Assembly (NCBI GenBank): GCA_016185425.1
Contig: JACPNQ010000021.1
Location: 62,001-126,000 of the forward strand
Direction: 5' to 3'
Length of the DNA stretch: 64,000 bases
From: Acidobacteriota bacterium
GTDB taxonomy: Bacteria; Acidobacteriota; Terriglobia; Bryobacterales; Bryobacteraceae
Shown here: positions 24,527 to 32,686 of the stretch, piece by piece
Layout: each line of letters opens with the position of its first letter
Position numbering within the stretch: position 1 is the first letter of the stretch
Position numbers and translations under genes: made by a program
The notes under the pieces: model-generated
Seen by the model: the letters and a program-made list of their open reading frames with translations, nothing else
Told to the model about the DNA's origin: nothing
Database searches by the model: none

Positions 24527-25071
24527 GGCTTGACGCCCAGTTTGTCTCGCGCCAATTTCTCCAGGGCGGGGCTCTTTAGCCCCGCGGTTTTGCCTTCGGC
24601 CAATGCTTGTTCGGCAGGCACGCCATGTTGGGAGTTGCGATAGAGGGACCAGATCATGCCGACTCGATTGGAGCTGGCGCAGTGAAGCAACACTTTTTCA
24701 TTCCCAGCCTTGTTCAGTTCTTCGTAGATTTTGGCGAGCTCGCCATCCAACGGAAGTGATGATCCGACGGGGACGTTCATGTACTTCAGGCCGGCGGCCT
24801 TGGCTGTGTTTGCTTCATCGAAGCTGACTCTTTCCATCTCAGCCGGCGTGCGTAGATTCACGACGGTTTTCACACCGAGCTTGGCGTAGGCGGCGAAGTC
24901 AGCTTCGGTAGGCTGTCCGGCGAAATAGACGTGGCTGCCAAAGGACGACGAATTGGGCGCCTGGCCCACCGCTACGGACGCCACTTTGGCATCGGCGGTC
25001 CAGGCGGGCTGCGCAGCCGGCTGCGCAAATAACGTGGCGGCGGCACAGACTGCCAGAATCAAAGACTTCAT
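24523..25071 (-). CDS. DUF442-type protein tyrosine phosphatase-like protein
   Basis: 182 residues with a Sec signal ('MKSLILAVCAAATLFAQPA'). The fold is the dual-specificity-phosphatase type: 'VYFAGQPTEADFAAYAKLGV' and 'TVVNLRTPAEME' at the front. The phosphate loop is HCASSNRVG with Cys131 and Arg136. The C-x4-R spacing is that of DUF442 (beta-lactamase-hydrolase-like) proteins, not the C-x5-R of classical enzymes. Periplasmic phosphatase is the likely role; substrate unknown. Probably co-transcribed with the phosphodiesterase downstream and perhaps the metallophosphoesterase upstream. Confidence 0.8.
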   Translation of the reverse strand: MKSLILAVCAAATLFAQPAAQPAWTADAKVASVAVGQAPNSSSFGSHVYFAGQPTEADFAAYAKLGVKTVVNLRTPAEMERVSFDEANTAKAAGLKYMNVPVGSSLPLDGELAKIYEELNKAGNEKVLLHCASSNRVGMIWSLYRNSQHGVPAEQALAEGKTAGLKSPALEKLARDKLGVKP

Positions 25072-25080
25072 GGCTACATT

Positions 25081-26079
25081 CTACTTTGGGCGAATGTTCG
25101 CTTCCACGATTCGCTGCTCGAACTGAAAGACCATCGGGTCCTGCGGATCCGCAGTGGCGCGTATCCAGTGGACATCGGGTGGCCCGAATGTTTCCACTCG
25201 CGTGAAGTTTTCGACGCGAGCGCCCTCGGGATTGTTTTGCGCGCGGACAAGGGGCTTGTCGATCCGGAAGTAATGGCTATCGCCGTGGACCAGCACAACC
25301 TGGCCGGAGAACTGCAGCGTCTCGCGTTCCAGCGCGGCGACCGTGGCGGCGAAGCCATCGCCGGGTTTGCGCCGCTTTTCGTCGAAGTGCGGATTGGCTT
25401 GCATGATCAACATGACGCCGCGGAATCGCTGCTTTTTAGCGATGGTGAAAGCGGCGCGAATCCAGAAGAGATTGGCCGCGTTGCGCGGCTCGTATTCCGC
25501 CGGCCGGGCGGCGTTGTTGTTGGTCCCGACAACGTGGACAGTGGCGAAGAGAACCTGTCCTTGCGACCAAATCAAATTCTCGACGAATTTCTCAAAGCCT
25601 TGTATCTGGCTTTGCGATAACACCGCCAACGGCCCTTTGCCGAGCGTTCGGCCGGGCGCCGGCAGAAACTGTTTCCTCACTTTGTCCAGGCGCTCCAATT
25701 GGTTGTAGCCACCCATCGTCGCTTTACCGCAATCGGTCCAGTCGTTGTCGCCGGGTGTGAGGATAAACGGATGTTCGGACCGCCCGAATGTCTTTAGGCG
25801 GCGGGCGAAGGTCGCGTCGTCGCAGGGTTTATTGCTGCCGATGATATCGCCGTCGTGAACCACGAACGCGAGCTTGTCTTTGTTCATCGAGTCGATGGTG
25901 TTCTCGAACAGCTTTTCCTGTGTGGGAGTGTATTGCTGATCACCGATTAGCGCGAATTGAAATCGAACAGGTTTGGGCGTGAATCGCGCGGTAAGCTGCT
26001 GGACGACTTTGTCCACATCCTGAGCGGGCAGAACAGAGAATCCGGTAACCAAGGAAAGGGCACAGCGAAGGACGAGCAC
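25081..26079 (-). CDS. Exported calcineurin-like metallophosphoesterase
   Basis: 332 residues with a signal peptide ('RCALSLVTGFSVLPAQ'). The metal-binding blocks appear in order: 'FALIGDQQYTP', 'FVVHDGDIIGSNKP', 'FILTPGDNDWTD', 'MLIMQANPHFDE' and 'QVVLVHGDSHYFRID'. They match the D-x-H/GD/GNH-type motifs, although the first block reads GDQQ and the third GDND. It is the first gene of a minus-strand run with the DUF442 phosphatase and the phosphodiesterase, a set that suggests scavenging of phosphate esters. Confidence 0.82.
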   Translation of the reverse strand: MLVLRCALSLVTGFSVLPAQDVDKVVQQLTARFTPKPVRFQFALIGDQQYTPTQEKLFENTIDSMNKDKLAFVVHDGDIIGSNKPCDDATFARRLKTFGRSEHPFILTPGDNDWTDCGKATMGGYNQLERLDKVRKQFLPAPGRTLGKGPLAVLSQSQIQGFEKFVENLIWSQGQVLFATVHVVGTNNNAARPAEYEPRNAANLFWIRAAFTIAKKQRFRGVMLIMQANPHFDEKRRKPGDGFAATVAALERETLQFSGQVVLVHGDSHYFRIDKPLVRAQNNPEGARVENFTRVETFGPPDVHWIRATADPQDPMVFQFEQRIVEANIRPK

Positions 26080-26143
26080 TCGCTCAGGTTATCCAAATTT
26101 TGTATTCTGTCGGTCGAAAGTACATCTGGGAGGTTCCATTCTT

Positions 26144-26662
26144 ATGCAGCTCAAGAAGCAAGACGCCCCCGCAACGCCCGAAGCGAAAGCGATTGCCGAT
26201 ATCGAAAAATCGGGAGGCATGGTGCGCCAATTGGCGCAGAGCGATGACCGGTTGGAGGTGAGCTTTCAACTGCAAGGCGAATCTGTGACAGACAAGGACC
26301 TGGTTCCGATGGGTCAGTTGAAGAAGGTGACCTATGTGAACCTGGCGCGCACGTCCATCACCGATGCCGGGCTGGCCGAACTGGCGCGGCATACCGGGAT
26401 CACGCAGCTCCATTTGGAGCAGACGAAGATCACGAACGCCGGGCTGGCGAAATTGAAACCCTTGTCGAACTTGGAGTACCTGAATCTTTACGGCACTTCG
26501 ATCAGCGACGATGGGTTAGCGAATCTTGCCGGACTCACAAACCTCAAGAATCTGTATCTGTGGCAGACGAAGGCGACGCCTCAGGGTGTACAGAGGTTGA
26601 AGGAATCGCTTCCAAAGACCGACATCAATCTTGGTTGGGAATCGACGCCGGAAAAGAAATGA
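26144..26662 (+). CDS. Leucine-rich-repeat protein
   Basis: 172 residues, most of it four or five leucine-rich repeats of the 'TNLKNLYLWQTKAT' and 'SNLEYLNLYGTSISDDGLAN' type, of about 24 residues each. There is no signal peptide or membrane helix. The N-terminal 30 residues are charged. GGGAGG lies about 10 bases before the ATG. Short LRR proteins of this sort are frequent in Acidobacteria and Planctomycetes and mediate binding. Divergent from the metallophosphoesterase across 64 bases, so a bidirectional promoter region lies between them. Confidence 0.75.
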   Translation: MQLKKQDAPATPEAKAIADIEKSGGMVRQLAQSDDRLEVSFQLQGESVTDKDLVPMGQLKKVTYVNLARTSITDAGLAELARHTGITQLHLEQTKITNAGLAKLKPLSNLEYLNLYGTSISDDGLANLAGLTNLKNLYLWQTKATPQGVQRLKESLPKTDINLGWESTPEKK

Positions 26663-26692
26663 TCGCGGCTTTGTAGTATCTTGGGCCACGGA

Positions 26693-27733
26693 ATGAATCG
26701 ACGAATACTTCTTCAGGGTGCGGGAGCCGCGATGCTTGCTCCCGCCGCGGGCACCAAGGTACGTGCCGGCATGCTTGGAACCGGTCACAGCCACTTTTCC
26801 GGCAAGTACAAGGCGATGATGGACTCGCCTGATTACGAGGTAGTTGGTGTTGCTGAGAACAATACCGCCGCGAAGGCGGCGATGCAGAAGGATCCGCGCT
26901 ACGCGTCCGTGAAATGGATAGACGAGGAAACGCTGCTTCACGATCCGTCCATCTCGCTCATCGTCGTGGAGTGCCGCGTGTGGGAAGCGATTCCGTGGGG
27001 GAAAAAGGTGATCGCCGCCGGTAAGCACCTACATGTGGAGAAGCCGGTGGGAAACGATTGGAAGGCATTCAAAGAGCTGGTGGAAGAGGCGCGGCGGAAG
27101 AATTTGTTGCTGCAGACGGGATATCTTTGGCGGTGGCATCAAGGTGTAATGGCCGCGTTGGAGGCGGCGAAGAAGGGATGGCTTGGCGAAGTCTATATGG
27201 TGCGGGGCACGATGAATTCGGACCGCGGGCCGGACGAGCGGGCTGTGGAAGCGAAGTACAAGGGCGGCGGTTTGTTTGAGTTGAGCGGACACGTGATCGA
27301 CCGTGTTGTGGAACTGCTGGGCAGACCGAAGACGGTGAAGAGCTGGCTCCGGCACGATACGAGCGTGGCTGACGAGCTGGCGGATAACAACCTGGCCGTA
27401 TTCGAGTTCGACAAGGCGCTCGCCGTGATTGCGCAGTCGGCGAAAATGGGCGGATCCGGCGATCACAGGTCACTGGAGATTATCGGGACCGATGGTACGA
27501 TTCTGGTGCACCCGGAGTCGGCACCGCCGCGGATGCGCGTGTTCATGCGTACCGCGCAGGGGCCGTATAAGGCAGGCTGGCAGGACATTACGCTGCCGCC
27601 GCAGCCGCGGTTTATTGCCGATTTCGCGGAATTGGCCCGCGCAATCCAGACGCGCAAACCGCTGAAGCACTCCTACGACCATGAGTTGTTGCTGCACGAA
27701 ACGCTGCTGCGCGCATCGGGAGAAATTGCATGA
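26693..27733 (+). CDS. Gfo/Idh/MocA oxidoreductase, type A copy 1
   Basis: A 346-residue NAD(P)-dependent sugar or polyol oxidoreductase. An RR-containing N-terminal signal ('MNRRILLQGAGAAMLAPAAG') precedes the Rossmann motif, here GMLGTGHSH instead of the classical GxGxxG. 'HLHVEKPVGND' carries the family EKP motif, and the C-terminal domain has 'GGGLFELSGHVIDRVVELLG' with the usual His. Clearly homologous along its length to the protein at 30513-31541. Overlaps the next oxidoreductase by ATGA. Substrate unknown; the signal suggests a periplasmic enzyme like glucose-fructose oxidoreductase. Confidence 0.82.
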   Translation: MNRRILLQGAGAAMLAPAAGTKVRAGMLGTGHSHFSGKYKAMMDSPDYEVVGVAENNTAAKAAMQKDPRYASVKWIDEETLLHDPSISLIVVECRVWEAIPWGKKVIAAGKHLHVEKPVGNDWKAFKELVEEARRKNLLLQTGYLWRWHQGVMAALEAAKKGWLGEVYMVRGTMNSDRGPDERAVEAKYKGGGLFELSGHVIDRVVELLGRPKTVKSWLRHDTSVADELADNNLAVFEFDKALAVIAQSAKMGGSGDHRSLEIIGTDGTILVHPESAPPRMRVFMRTAQGPYKAGWQDITLPPQPRFIADFAELARAIQTRKPLKHSYDHELLLHETLLRASGEIA

Positions 27734-28845
27734 TTACGAGACGTGCACTGATTGCGGGTTCGCTGACCGCGGCAACGATTTCGCGTACTAACGCCGCCAA
27801 CGGAGCCATCGCGGTGGGCGTGCTGGGAACAGGAAATCGCGGTACGTTCATCGCGTCGATGCTGACGAAGAATACGCCCGCGCGCGTCGTGGCACTTTGC
27901 GACGTGGTGCCGGAACACATGGATCGCGCAAAGCAGGCAATCGGTGTGGAGAATCCACGTCTCTATTCCGACTTCCACAAGATGCTGGCGAGCGATATCG
28001 ATGCGATTCTGATTGCCACTCCCGTCTTTTTGCACGCCGAACATTTTGAAGCGGCGGTCAAATCCGGGAAGCACATCTACATCGAAAAACCGGCGTCGAT
28101 GGACGTGGAAGGGTGTAAGCGGATCATGCGAGCGGCCGACGCGGCGGACCGGAAGATCAACATCACTTTCGGCTTCCAGCGCCGATCCGGATACGTTTAC
28201 CAGAAAGCCAAGCAACTAGCGGATTCCGGCGCGATCGGAAAGATTCATCTAGGGTTTGCGCGATTCATCAAGAGCGAAGGTCTGAGCAAGTCCGGCGCAC
28301 AGATGCCGCCGCCGAAGACGCAGATGGAGAAAATTGCGGAGTGGGGGAGCTGGAAGAATTTATCGGGCGATTTGATCGTGGAGAACAACGTTCACTCGAT
28401 CGATGTGCTGAATTGGTTCTTAGGCGCGCGGCCATTGAGCGCGATCGGTTCTGGCGGGTCTACGCTGCCCAAGCGCGGTGACACGCGGGACCACAACTTT
28501 GTGGCGTTCGAGTATCCCAACGGCGTGCAGGGGCAGTTGTCGGGCACGACGCTGGCTTCGCCGGGCTATCGCGATGTGGTCGAGCAATTCTTCGGACTGA
28601 AGGGGACAATTGAGACTTCGGAGAATCACTGGCGTTATTTCCGCGGCCCGAAGGACGAGACGGTGGAGAAGTCGCCGCGAAATATCACCATCGATTCAGT
28701 CGCGGCGTTTGTGCAGCGCATCCAGGACGGTAAGCCGGAGAACACCGGCGTTCGCGGAGCGGAGAGCACGCTGACCGCAATCCTCGGCCGCATGGCGATG
28801 GACAAGCGGCGCGAAGTGACTTGGGACGAGATGATGAAGAGCTAG
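27730..28845 (+). CDS. Gfo/Idh/MocA oxidoreductase, type B copy 1
   Basis: 371 residues with a twin-arginine signal ('MITRRALIAGSLTAATISRT'). The cofactor motif GVLGTGNRG, 'IYIEKPASMDVEG' with EKP, and 'NVHSIDVLNWFLGARP' (catalytic-type His in the C-terminal domain) are all present. It ends 'REVTWDEMMKS'. It is closely similar to the protein at 31559-32680, about two thirds identical across the stretch around EKP by eye. Starts inside the previous stop (ATGA) and overlaps the convergent TIM-barrel gene by 4 bases. Confidence 0.85.
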   Translation: MITRRALIAGSLTAATISRTNAANGAIAVGVLGTGNRGTFIASMLTKNTPARVVALCDVVPEHMDRAKQAIGVENPRLYSDFHKMLASDIDAILIATPVFLHAEHFEAAVKSGKHIYIEKPASMDVEGCKRIMRAADAADRKINITFGFQRRSGYVYQKAKQLADSGAIGKIHLGFARFIKSEGLSKSGAQMPPPKTQMEKIAEWGSWKNLSGDLIVENNVHSIDVLNWFLGARPLSAIGSGGSTLPKRGDTRDHNFVAFEYPNGVQGQLSGTTLASPGYRDVVEQFFGLKGTIETSENHWRYFRGPKDETVEKSPRNITIDSVAAFVQRIQDGKPENTGVRGAESTLTAILGRMAMDKRREVTWDEMMKS

Positions 28846-29723
28846 CGTGCGGCCCGCGCCGCCATAGCTTTGACATCGGCGAGCGTCTTCATAACGTTCT
28901 CGACGGGAATGTATTCCATTCCGACGTAGCCTTTATAGCCGCTTTCGTGGATGGCGCGGAATACGTTTTCGAAGTGGATCTCGCCCGTTCCCGGTTCGTG
29001 CCGCCCGGGCACGTCGGCGACGTGAATATGGCCGATGCTGGCGAAGTTGGCGCGAATCGTCTCGATCAGGTTTCCCTCCATGATCTGCACATGATAGAGG
29101 TCGTACAGGATTTGGAAATAAGGGCTACCGACTTCACGAACCATCTCGAACGCTTCCGGCGTGCGGTCCAGGAAGTAATTCGCGTGGTTGTCGCCTTTCG
29201 GATTGAGAGGCTCAATCTTCGCGAGCGTGTTGATGACCTCGACGATCATCGTGACGCCAAACCTGGACACGATATCGTGCGCACGCTTCAAGCCCTCCAC
29301 CATGCTTGCGTGCTGCGCCGCGTGTGTCATTCCGGGAATCTTGAACCCTGAGAGGACCACGATCTTTTTCGTTTCGAAGCGCTGAGCCGCCTCCGCCGAG
29401 GCCTGGATTTCAGCGAGAAACCCCGGACGCTCCGCCGGATCGCAAAGCCCCATGCCCTTTGGGTTGACGCTGCGATTTCCGACCAGATTGACGCACGCCA
29501 AGCCTAGTCGCCGCTGGAGAGGGACAATCTCCTTAGGATCGGCGGCCCGCCAATCGCCGAATTCGTAGCCTGCATAGCCGGCTTCTGCAACTCGCTCGAG
29601 TTGTTTCGCTAGCAAGAGGCCTGGGAATAGCGGCTCCACGCGAATCGAGAGGCGCATGCCGTCCGGTTTTGCGACCGCCGCGGGTGGAAGGAATGGCAGG
29701 GCAAGGAGCGCGCGGCGATTCAT
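28842..29723 (-). CDS. Sugar isomerase-like TIM barrel (hydroxypyruvate isomerase type)
   Basis: 293 residues with a probable export signal ('MNRRALLALPFLPPAAVAKP'). It is a xylose-isomerase-like TIM barrel resembling hydroxypyruvate isomerase. Metal-ligand strands are 'TMIVEVINT', 'FQILYDLYHVQIMEGNL', 'IGHIHVADVPGRHEPGTGEI' and 'YVGMEYIP'. Start 29723 lies at the edge of a palindromic divergent promoter; a longer frame reaches into the cupin gene and is not used. Epimerisation or isomerisation of a ketose is the likely reaction. Divergent from the cupin and convergent with oxidoreductase B1. Confidence 0.82.
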   Translation of the reverse strand: MNRRALLALPFLPPAAVAKPDGMRLSIRVEPLFPGLLLAKQLERVAEAGYAGYEFGDWRAADPKEIVPLQRRLGLACVNLVGNRSVNPKGMGLCDPAERPGFLAEIQASAEAAQRFETKKIVVLSGFKIPGMTHAAQHASMVEGLKRAHDIVSRFGVTMIVEVINTLAKIEPLNPKGDNHANYFLDRTPEAFEMVREVGSPYFQILYDLYHVQIMEGNLIETIRANFASIGHIHVADVPGRHEPGTGEIHFENVFRAIHESGYKGYVGMEYIPVENVMKTLADVKAMAARAAR

Positions 29724-29745
29724 GACGCCTAATATAATAGCGTCA
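29723..29745. promoter_or_regulatory. Palindromic divergent promoter/operator
   Basis: TGACGC-CTAATATAATA-GCGTCA: a perfect 6-bp inverted repeat around an AT-rich core. The core has TATAAT (29733-29738) in the + direction and TATTAT on the minus strand. It fills the 37-base gap between two divergent genes, and the minus-strand ATG touches the left arm. One regulator could control both genes, and both messages would have very short leaders. Confidence 0.6.
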
Positions 29746-29760
29746 CAGTATCGCCTGCCC

Positions 29761-30516
29761 ATGAAGCTTCCGATTTTCGTACTCTTCGCCACGCTGTCCG
29801 GAGCGGCCCAAAATATTCGCGTTGTTCGATTCTCCGAAAGCGATCCCTTCCGGATGGGAGAAGTGACTTCGCGGCGGATTATTCATCCTGGCCTCGGGGC
29901 CAAGAAGACCACGCTGAATCTCTCCGTCTCCCAGGCCGGCGCGGAATTTGCGCAGCATGTTCACGACTACTCCGACGACACGATTCTGGTGTTGCAGGGC
30001 GAGGTGAATCTGCGGCAGGGTGACTCATTGCATCTGTTCAAAGCCGGCGAGTGCGCCTTCGTGCCGACGGGGCAAATTCACGGCACTATCACGGCGGGCA
30101 CCGGTGATACCGTCATGATCAGTTTTCAGAATCCGCCCGACCTGATTCTCTATACCGGCGCGCGCGATTCCAAGCGTCCGGGCGCCGCGCCGCCGAAAGG
30201 CGTGATCACGCCCGGCGCCGTGAAGTACGTCAACTTCAAGGAAAAGCAGGGACCATTCACGAGTGCGGATCTTGGCTCCAATCGCGCGACCGGTTCCCAT
30301 TTCCAGTTGAAGAAGGGCCAGAAGTTCCGGACCGAAGTGAAAACCGGGGGCGAGCAGCTTCTGTTTGTTTGGCGCGGCGGACTTCGCGTTAAACACGGAA
30401 AGACGACGTATACCGCGGGCGAGCGCGACACCGTGTTTATTAGCGGTGACGCCAAGCTGGAAGTGATTGGCGATGCTGCCGGCGAATCGGAAATCATTCA
30501 GGTGCAGGCCCCATGA
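29761..30516 (+). CDS. Exported bicupin-like protein
   Basis: 251 residues with a Sec signal ('MKLPIFVLFATLSGAAQN'). Two cupin-like beta barrels are visible. The first has 'FAQHVHDYSDDTILVLQGEV' (His pair and downstream Glu as possible metal ligands), then 'FVPTGQIHGTI'. The second has 'SHFQLKKGQKFRTEVKTGGE' and 'VWRGGLRVKH' and looks less well supplied with metal ligands. Function unknown; a sugar epimerase-type or binding role would fit the neighbours. The stop overlaps the next gene as ATGA, so it begins a + operon that runs to the aldolase or receptor. Confidence 0.75.
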   Translation: MKLPIFVLFATLSGAAQNIRVVRFSESDPFRMGEVTSRRIIHPGLGAKKTTLNLSVSQAGAEFAQHVHDYSDDTILVLQGEVNLRQGDSLHLFKAGECAFVPTGQIHGTITAGTGDTVMISFQNPPDLILYTGARDSKRPGAAPPKGVITPGAVKYVNFKEKQGPFTSADLGSNRATGSHFQLKKGQKFRTEVKTGGEQLLFVWRGGLRVKHGKTTYTAGERDTVFISGDAKLEVIGDAAGESEIIQVQAP

Positions 30517-31541
30517 CACGGCGCTCCTTCGCGGCTCTGGCCGCGCCGCTCCTGGCCGCTTCGCAGGGTAAGATTCGTGCTGCGATGATCGGCACCGGGC
30601 ACGGCCACGCGCATAGCAAGACTCTGGCGCTGCGAAGCATGGCGGAGTATGAGTTCGTTGGCGTGTGCCGCCCGGATAAGGAAGATCCGGCAATTGGCCC
30701 GGCCTTCCAGGAAGTCCGCTGGCTCTCGGAAGAAGACGTTCTGAAGGACGCTTCGATCGAGATGGTGGCGATGGAATTCGCCGATGCGACGCAGAATCTG
30801 GACTACGCGCAACGCTGTACGGATGCAGGCAAGTGGGTGCATCTCGACAAACCACCAGGCGCCGATTTAAATGGGCTTCGCAAACTCCTGGATAACGCGA
30901 GGAAGCGCGGGCGGATCGTGCAGATGGGCTACCAATGGCGCTATCACGCGGCAATGGAGGCGGCGATGCACGCGGCGCGGCAGGGCTGGCTGGGTCGCGT
31001 TTATCGTTTTCGGGCGTCCATCGACAAGCCGATTCTCGCCGAGGAACGCCGTCATTTGGCAAAGTACCGGGGCGGCATGATGTTCTCCGAGGGCTGCCAC
31101 TTGATCGATCGCGCAACCGCGTTGCTGGGCAAGCCATTGAAGGTCAACGGTTATATTCGCCACCATTCGCCGGTCGAGGACGGCTTGATGGACAACAATC
31201 TGGTGATTCTCGAGTACCCGCAGGCGATCGCCGAAATCTCGCTAGCTGGATTCGATCCGCACGGCAATCAGCATCGCTACGTGGAGATACTCGGCACGAA
31301 CGGCGCGGCGAAGGCCCAGCCCTTTGCTCCGGTGCGTTTGACGATGACGCTGAGGGACGCTGCCGGACCGTACAAGGCAGGCGAGCAGACACTGGAACCT
31401 CCCGGCCCGCCCGGCCTCGCCTACACACCCGATTTCGCTGAACTGGCCGCCATAATCCGCAAAGGCGCGGCCCCAACCTATACGGCGGAACATGATCTCA
31501 TGACGCACCACGTCCTGCTCGAAGCCTGCGGAATGCTCTAA
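30513..31541 (+). CDS. Gfo/Idh/MocA oxidoreductase, type A copy 2
   Basis: 342 residues with an exported-type N-terminus ('MTRRSFAALAAPLLAASQG'). The cofactor segment is AAMIGTGHGH, matching copy 1 in the unusual GTGH form. 'WVHLDKPPGADLNG' shows Asp in place of the usual Glu of EKP; Lys is kept. 'GGMMFSEGCHLIDRATALLG' corresponds to the catalytic-His region. Similarity to copy 1 runs end to end but is only moderate. The Glu-to-Asp change may mark a different substrate. Followed after 17 bases by type B copy 2. Confidence 0.8.
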   Translation: MTRRSFAALAAPLLAASQGKIRAAMIGTGHGHAHSKTLALRSMAEYEFVGVCRPDKEDPAIGPAFQEVRWLSEEDVLKDASIEMVAMEFADATQNLDYAQRCTDAGKWVHLDKPPGADLNGLRKLLDNARKRGRIVQMGYQWRYHAAMEAAMHAARQGWLGRVYRFRASIDKPILAEERRHLAKYRGGMMFSEGCHLIDRATALLGKPLKVNGYIRHHSPVEDGLMDNNLVILEYPQAIAEISLAGFDPHGNQHRYVEILGTNGAAKAQPFAPVRLTMTLRDAAGPYKAGEQTLEPPGPPGLAYTPDFAELAAIIRKGAAPTYTAEHDLMTHHVLLEACGML

Positions 31542-31558
31542 TCCAAAAAAGGAATTCT

Positions 31559-32680
31559 ATGACTCATTTCTCTCGCCGTACCGCTTTCCAGGCTGCCGCA
31601 TTTGTTCCGTTTCAGGCTGTACGCAGCAGCGCGCAGAATAGCGCCATCAAGGTCGGTCTGATTGGCGCGGGCAATCGTGGCGCCTATACCGGCTCGACGA
31701 TCGCCAAGGACCCGCGCGTGAAGGTCGTCGCCATCTGCGACGTAGTTGAGGAGCAGATAGCCGCGGCGAAGAAACGGATCGGCAATCCCGACGCGAAGGA
31801 ATACAAGGACTTCCGCGATGTGCTCGCTAGCGACGTGGACGCGATCATGATCGCGACGCCGGTCTACCTGCATCCGGAACACTTTGAGGCCGCGGTGAAG
31901 TCCGGTAAGCACATCTATATGGAAAAACCGGCCGGTCTCGATGTAGCCGGTTGCAAACGCGTGATGAAGGCCGCTGACAGCGCCGATCGCAAGGTGAATA
32001 TCACGTTCGGCTTCCAACAGCGGTATGGCGGCGTTTACGCCAAGGCAAAGCAGTTCCTGGATTCGGGCGCGATCGGCAAGGTTCGCGAAGTGCATGGCGA
32101 GTTCCTGAAGTTCGCGCTGAAAGGCGACGAGCCCGTACCGCCGATTCCACGGAATGACAAAGAGAAGCTCGAGCAGTGGAAGTTGTGGCGTTCCACGTTC
32201 GGCGAAGTGATCGTGGAGACCTACGTTCATAACATCGACGCCATCAATTGGTTCCTCGGCGGGCATCCCCTGAAGGCCCTTGGTACCGGCGGCCGGACCG
32301 TGGAGAAGCGCGGCGACTTGCTCGATCATCTCAGCGTCACCTATGACTATCCGAACAAGGTGCAGATGACGTTCATCGGTTCGCAGATGACGCCGAAGTA
32401 TTTCCGCTCCAACCGGGAACGTTACATCGGGGATAACGGCTTCATTGAGACGGCACGTGAGTATTGGACCTACAACACCGGCAGCGGCCCGGTGACGGAA
32501 AAGTCCGGGCACGATATTACAGTTGACGCGCTGACGGAGTTTGTCCGCCGTGTCAGCGAAGGCAAGCCGGAGAATGTTGGCGTTCGCGCGGCTGAGAGCA
32601 CGCTCACGTCCATTCTCGGGCAGATAGCGATCGATCGTAAGCGTGAAGTGACGTGGGAAGAGATGATGCGCAACGCCTAA
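31559..32680 (+). CDS. Gfo/Idh/MocA oxidoreductase, type B copy 2
   Basis: 373 residues, signal-like N-terminus 'MTHFSRRTAFQAAAFVPFQA'. Cofactor motif GLIGAGNRG, 'HIYMEKPAGLDVAGCKRVMK' with EKP, and 'ETYVHNIDAINWFLGGHP' with the C-terminal-domain His. It ends REVTWEEMMRNA, nearly the same as copy 1. AAGGAA lies 5 bases before the ATG. An exported sugar or inositol-type dehydrogenase is the best description; the substrate is not evident. The aldolase starts six bases after its stop. Confidence 0.85.
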   Translation: MTHFSRRTAFQAAAFVPFQAVRSSAQNSAIKVGLIGAGNRGAYTGSTIAKDPRVKVVAICDVVEEQIAAAKKRIGNPDAKEYKDFRDVLASDVDAIMIATPVYLHPEHFEAAVKSGKHIYMEKPAGLDVAGCKRVMKAADSADRKVNITFGFQQRYGGVYAKAKQFLDSGAIGKVREVHGEFLKFALKGDEPVPPIPRNDKEKLEQWKLWRSTFGEVIVETYVHNIDAINWFLGGHPLKALGTGGRTVEKRGDLLDHLSVTYDYPNKVQMTFIGSQMTPKYFRSNRERYIGDNGFIETAREYWTYNTGSGPVTEKSGHDITVDALTEFVRRVSEGKPENVGVRAAESTLTSILGQIAIDRKREVTWEEMMRNA

Positions 32681-32686
32681 CGCCGC

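Noticed and set aside
29723..29745. A dif (XerCD) site, because it is palindromic, AT-centred and in the skew-change zone
   Set aside because: The arms do not resemble known XerC/XerD half-sites, the arrangement fits divergent promoters better, and arm and centre lengths differ from the 11-6-11 layout.
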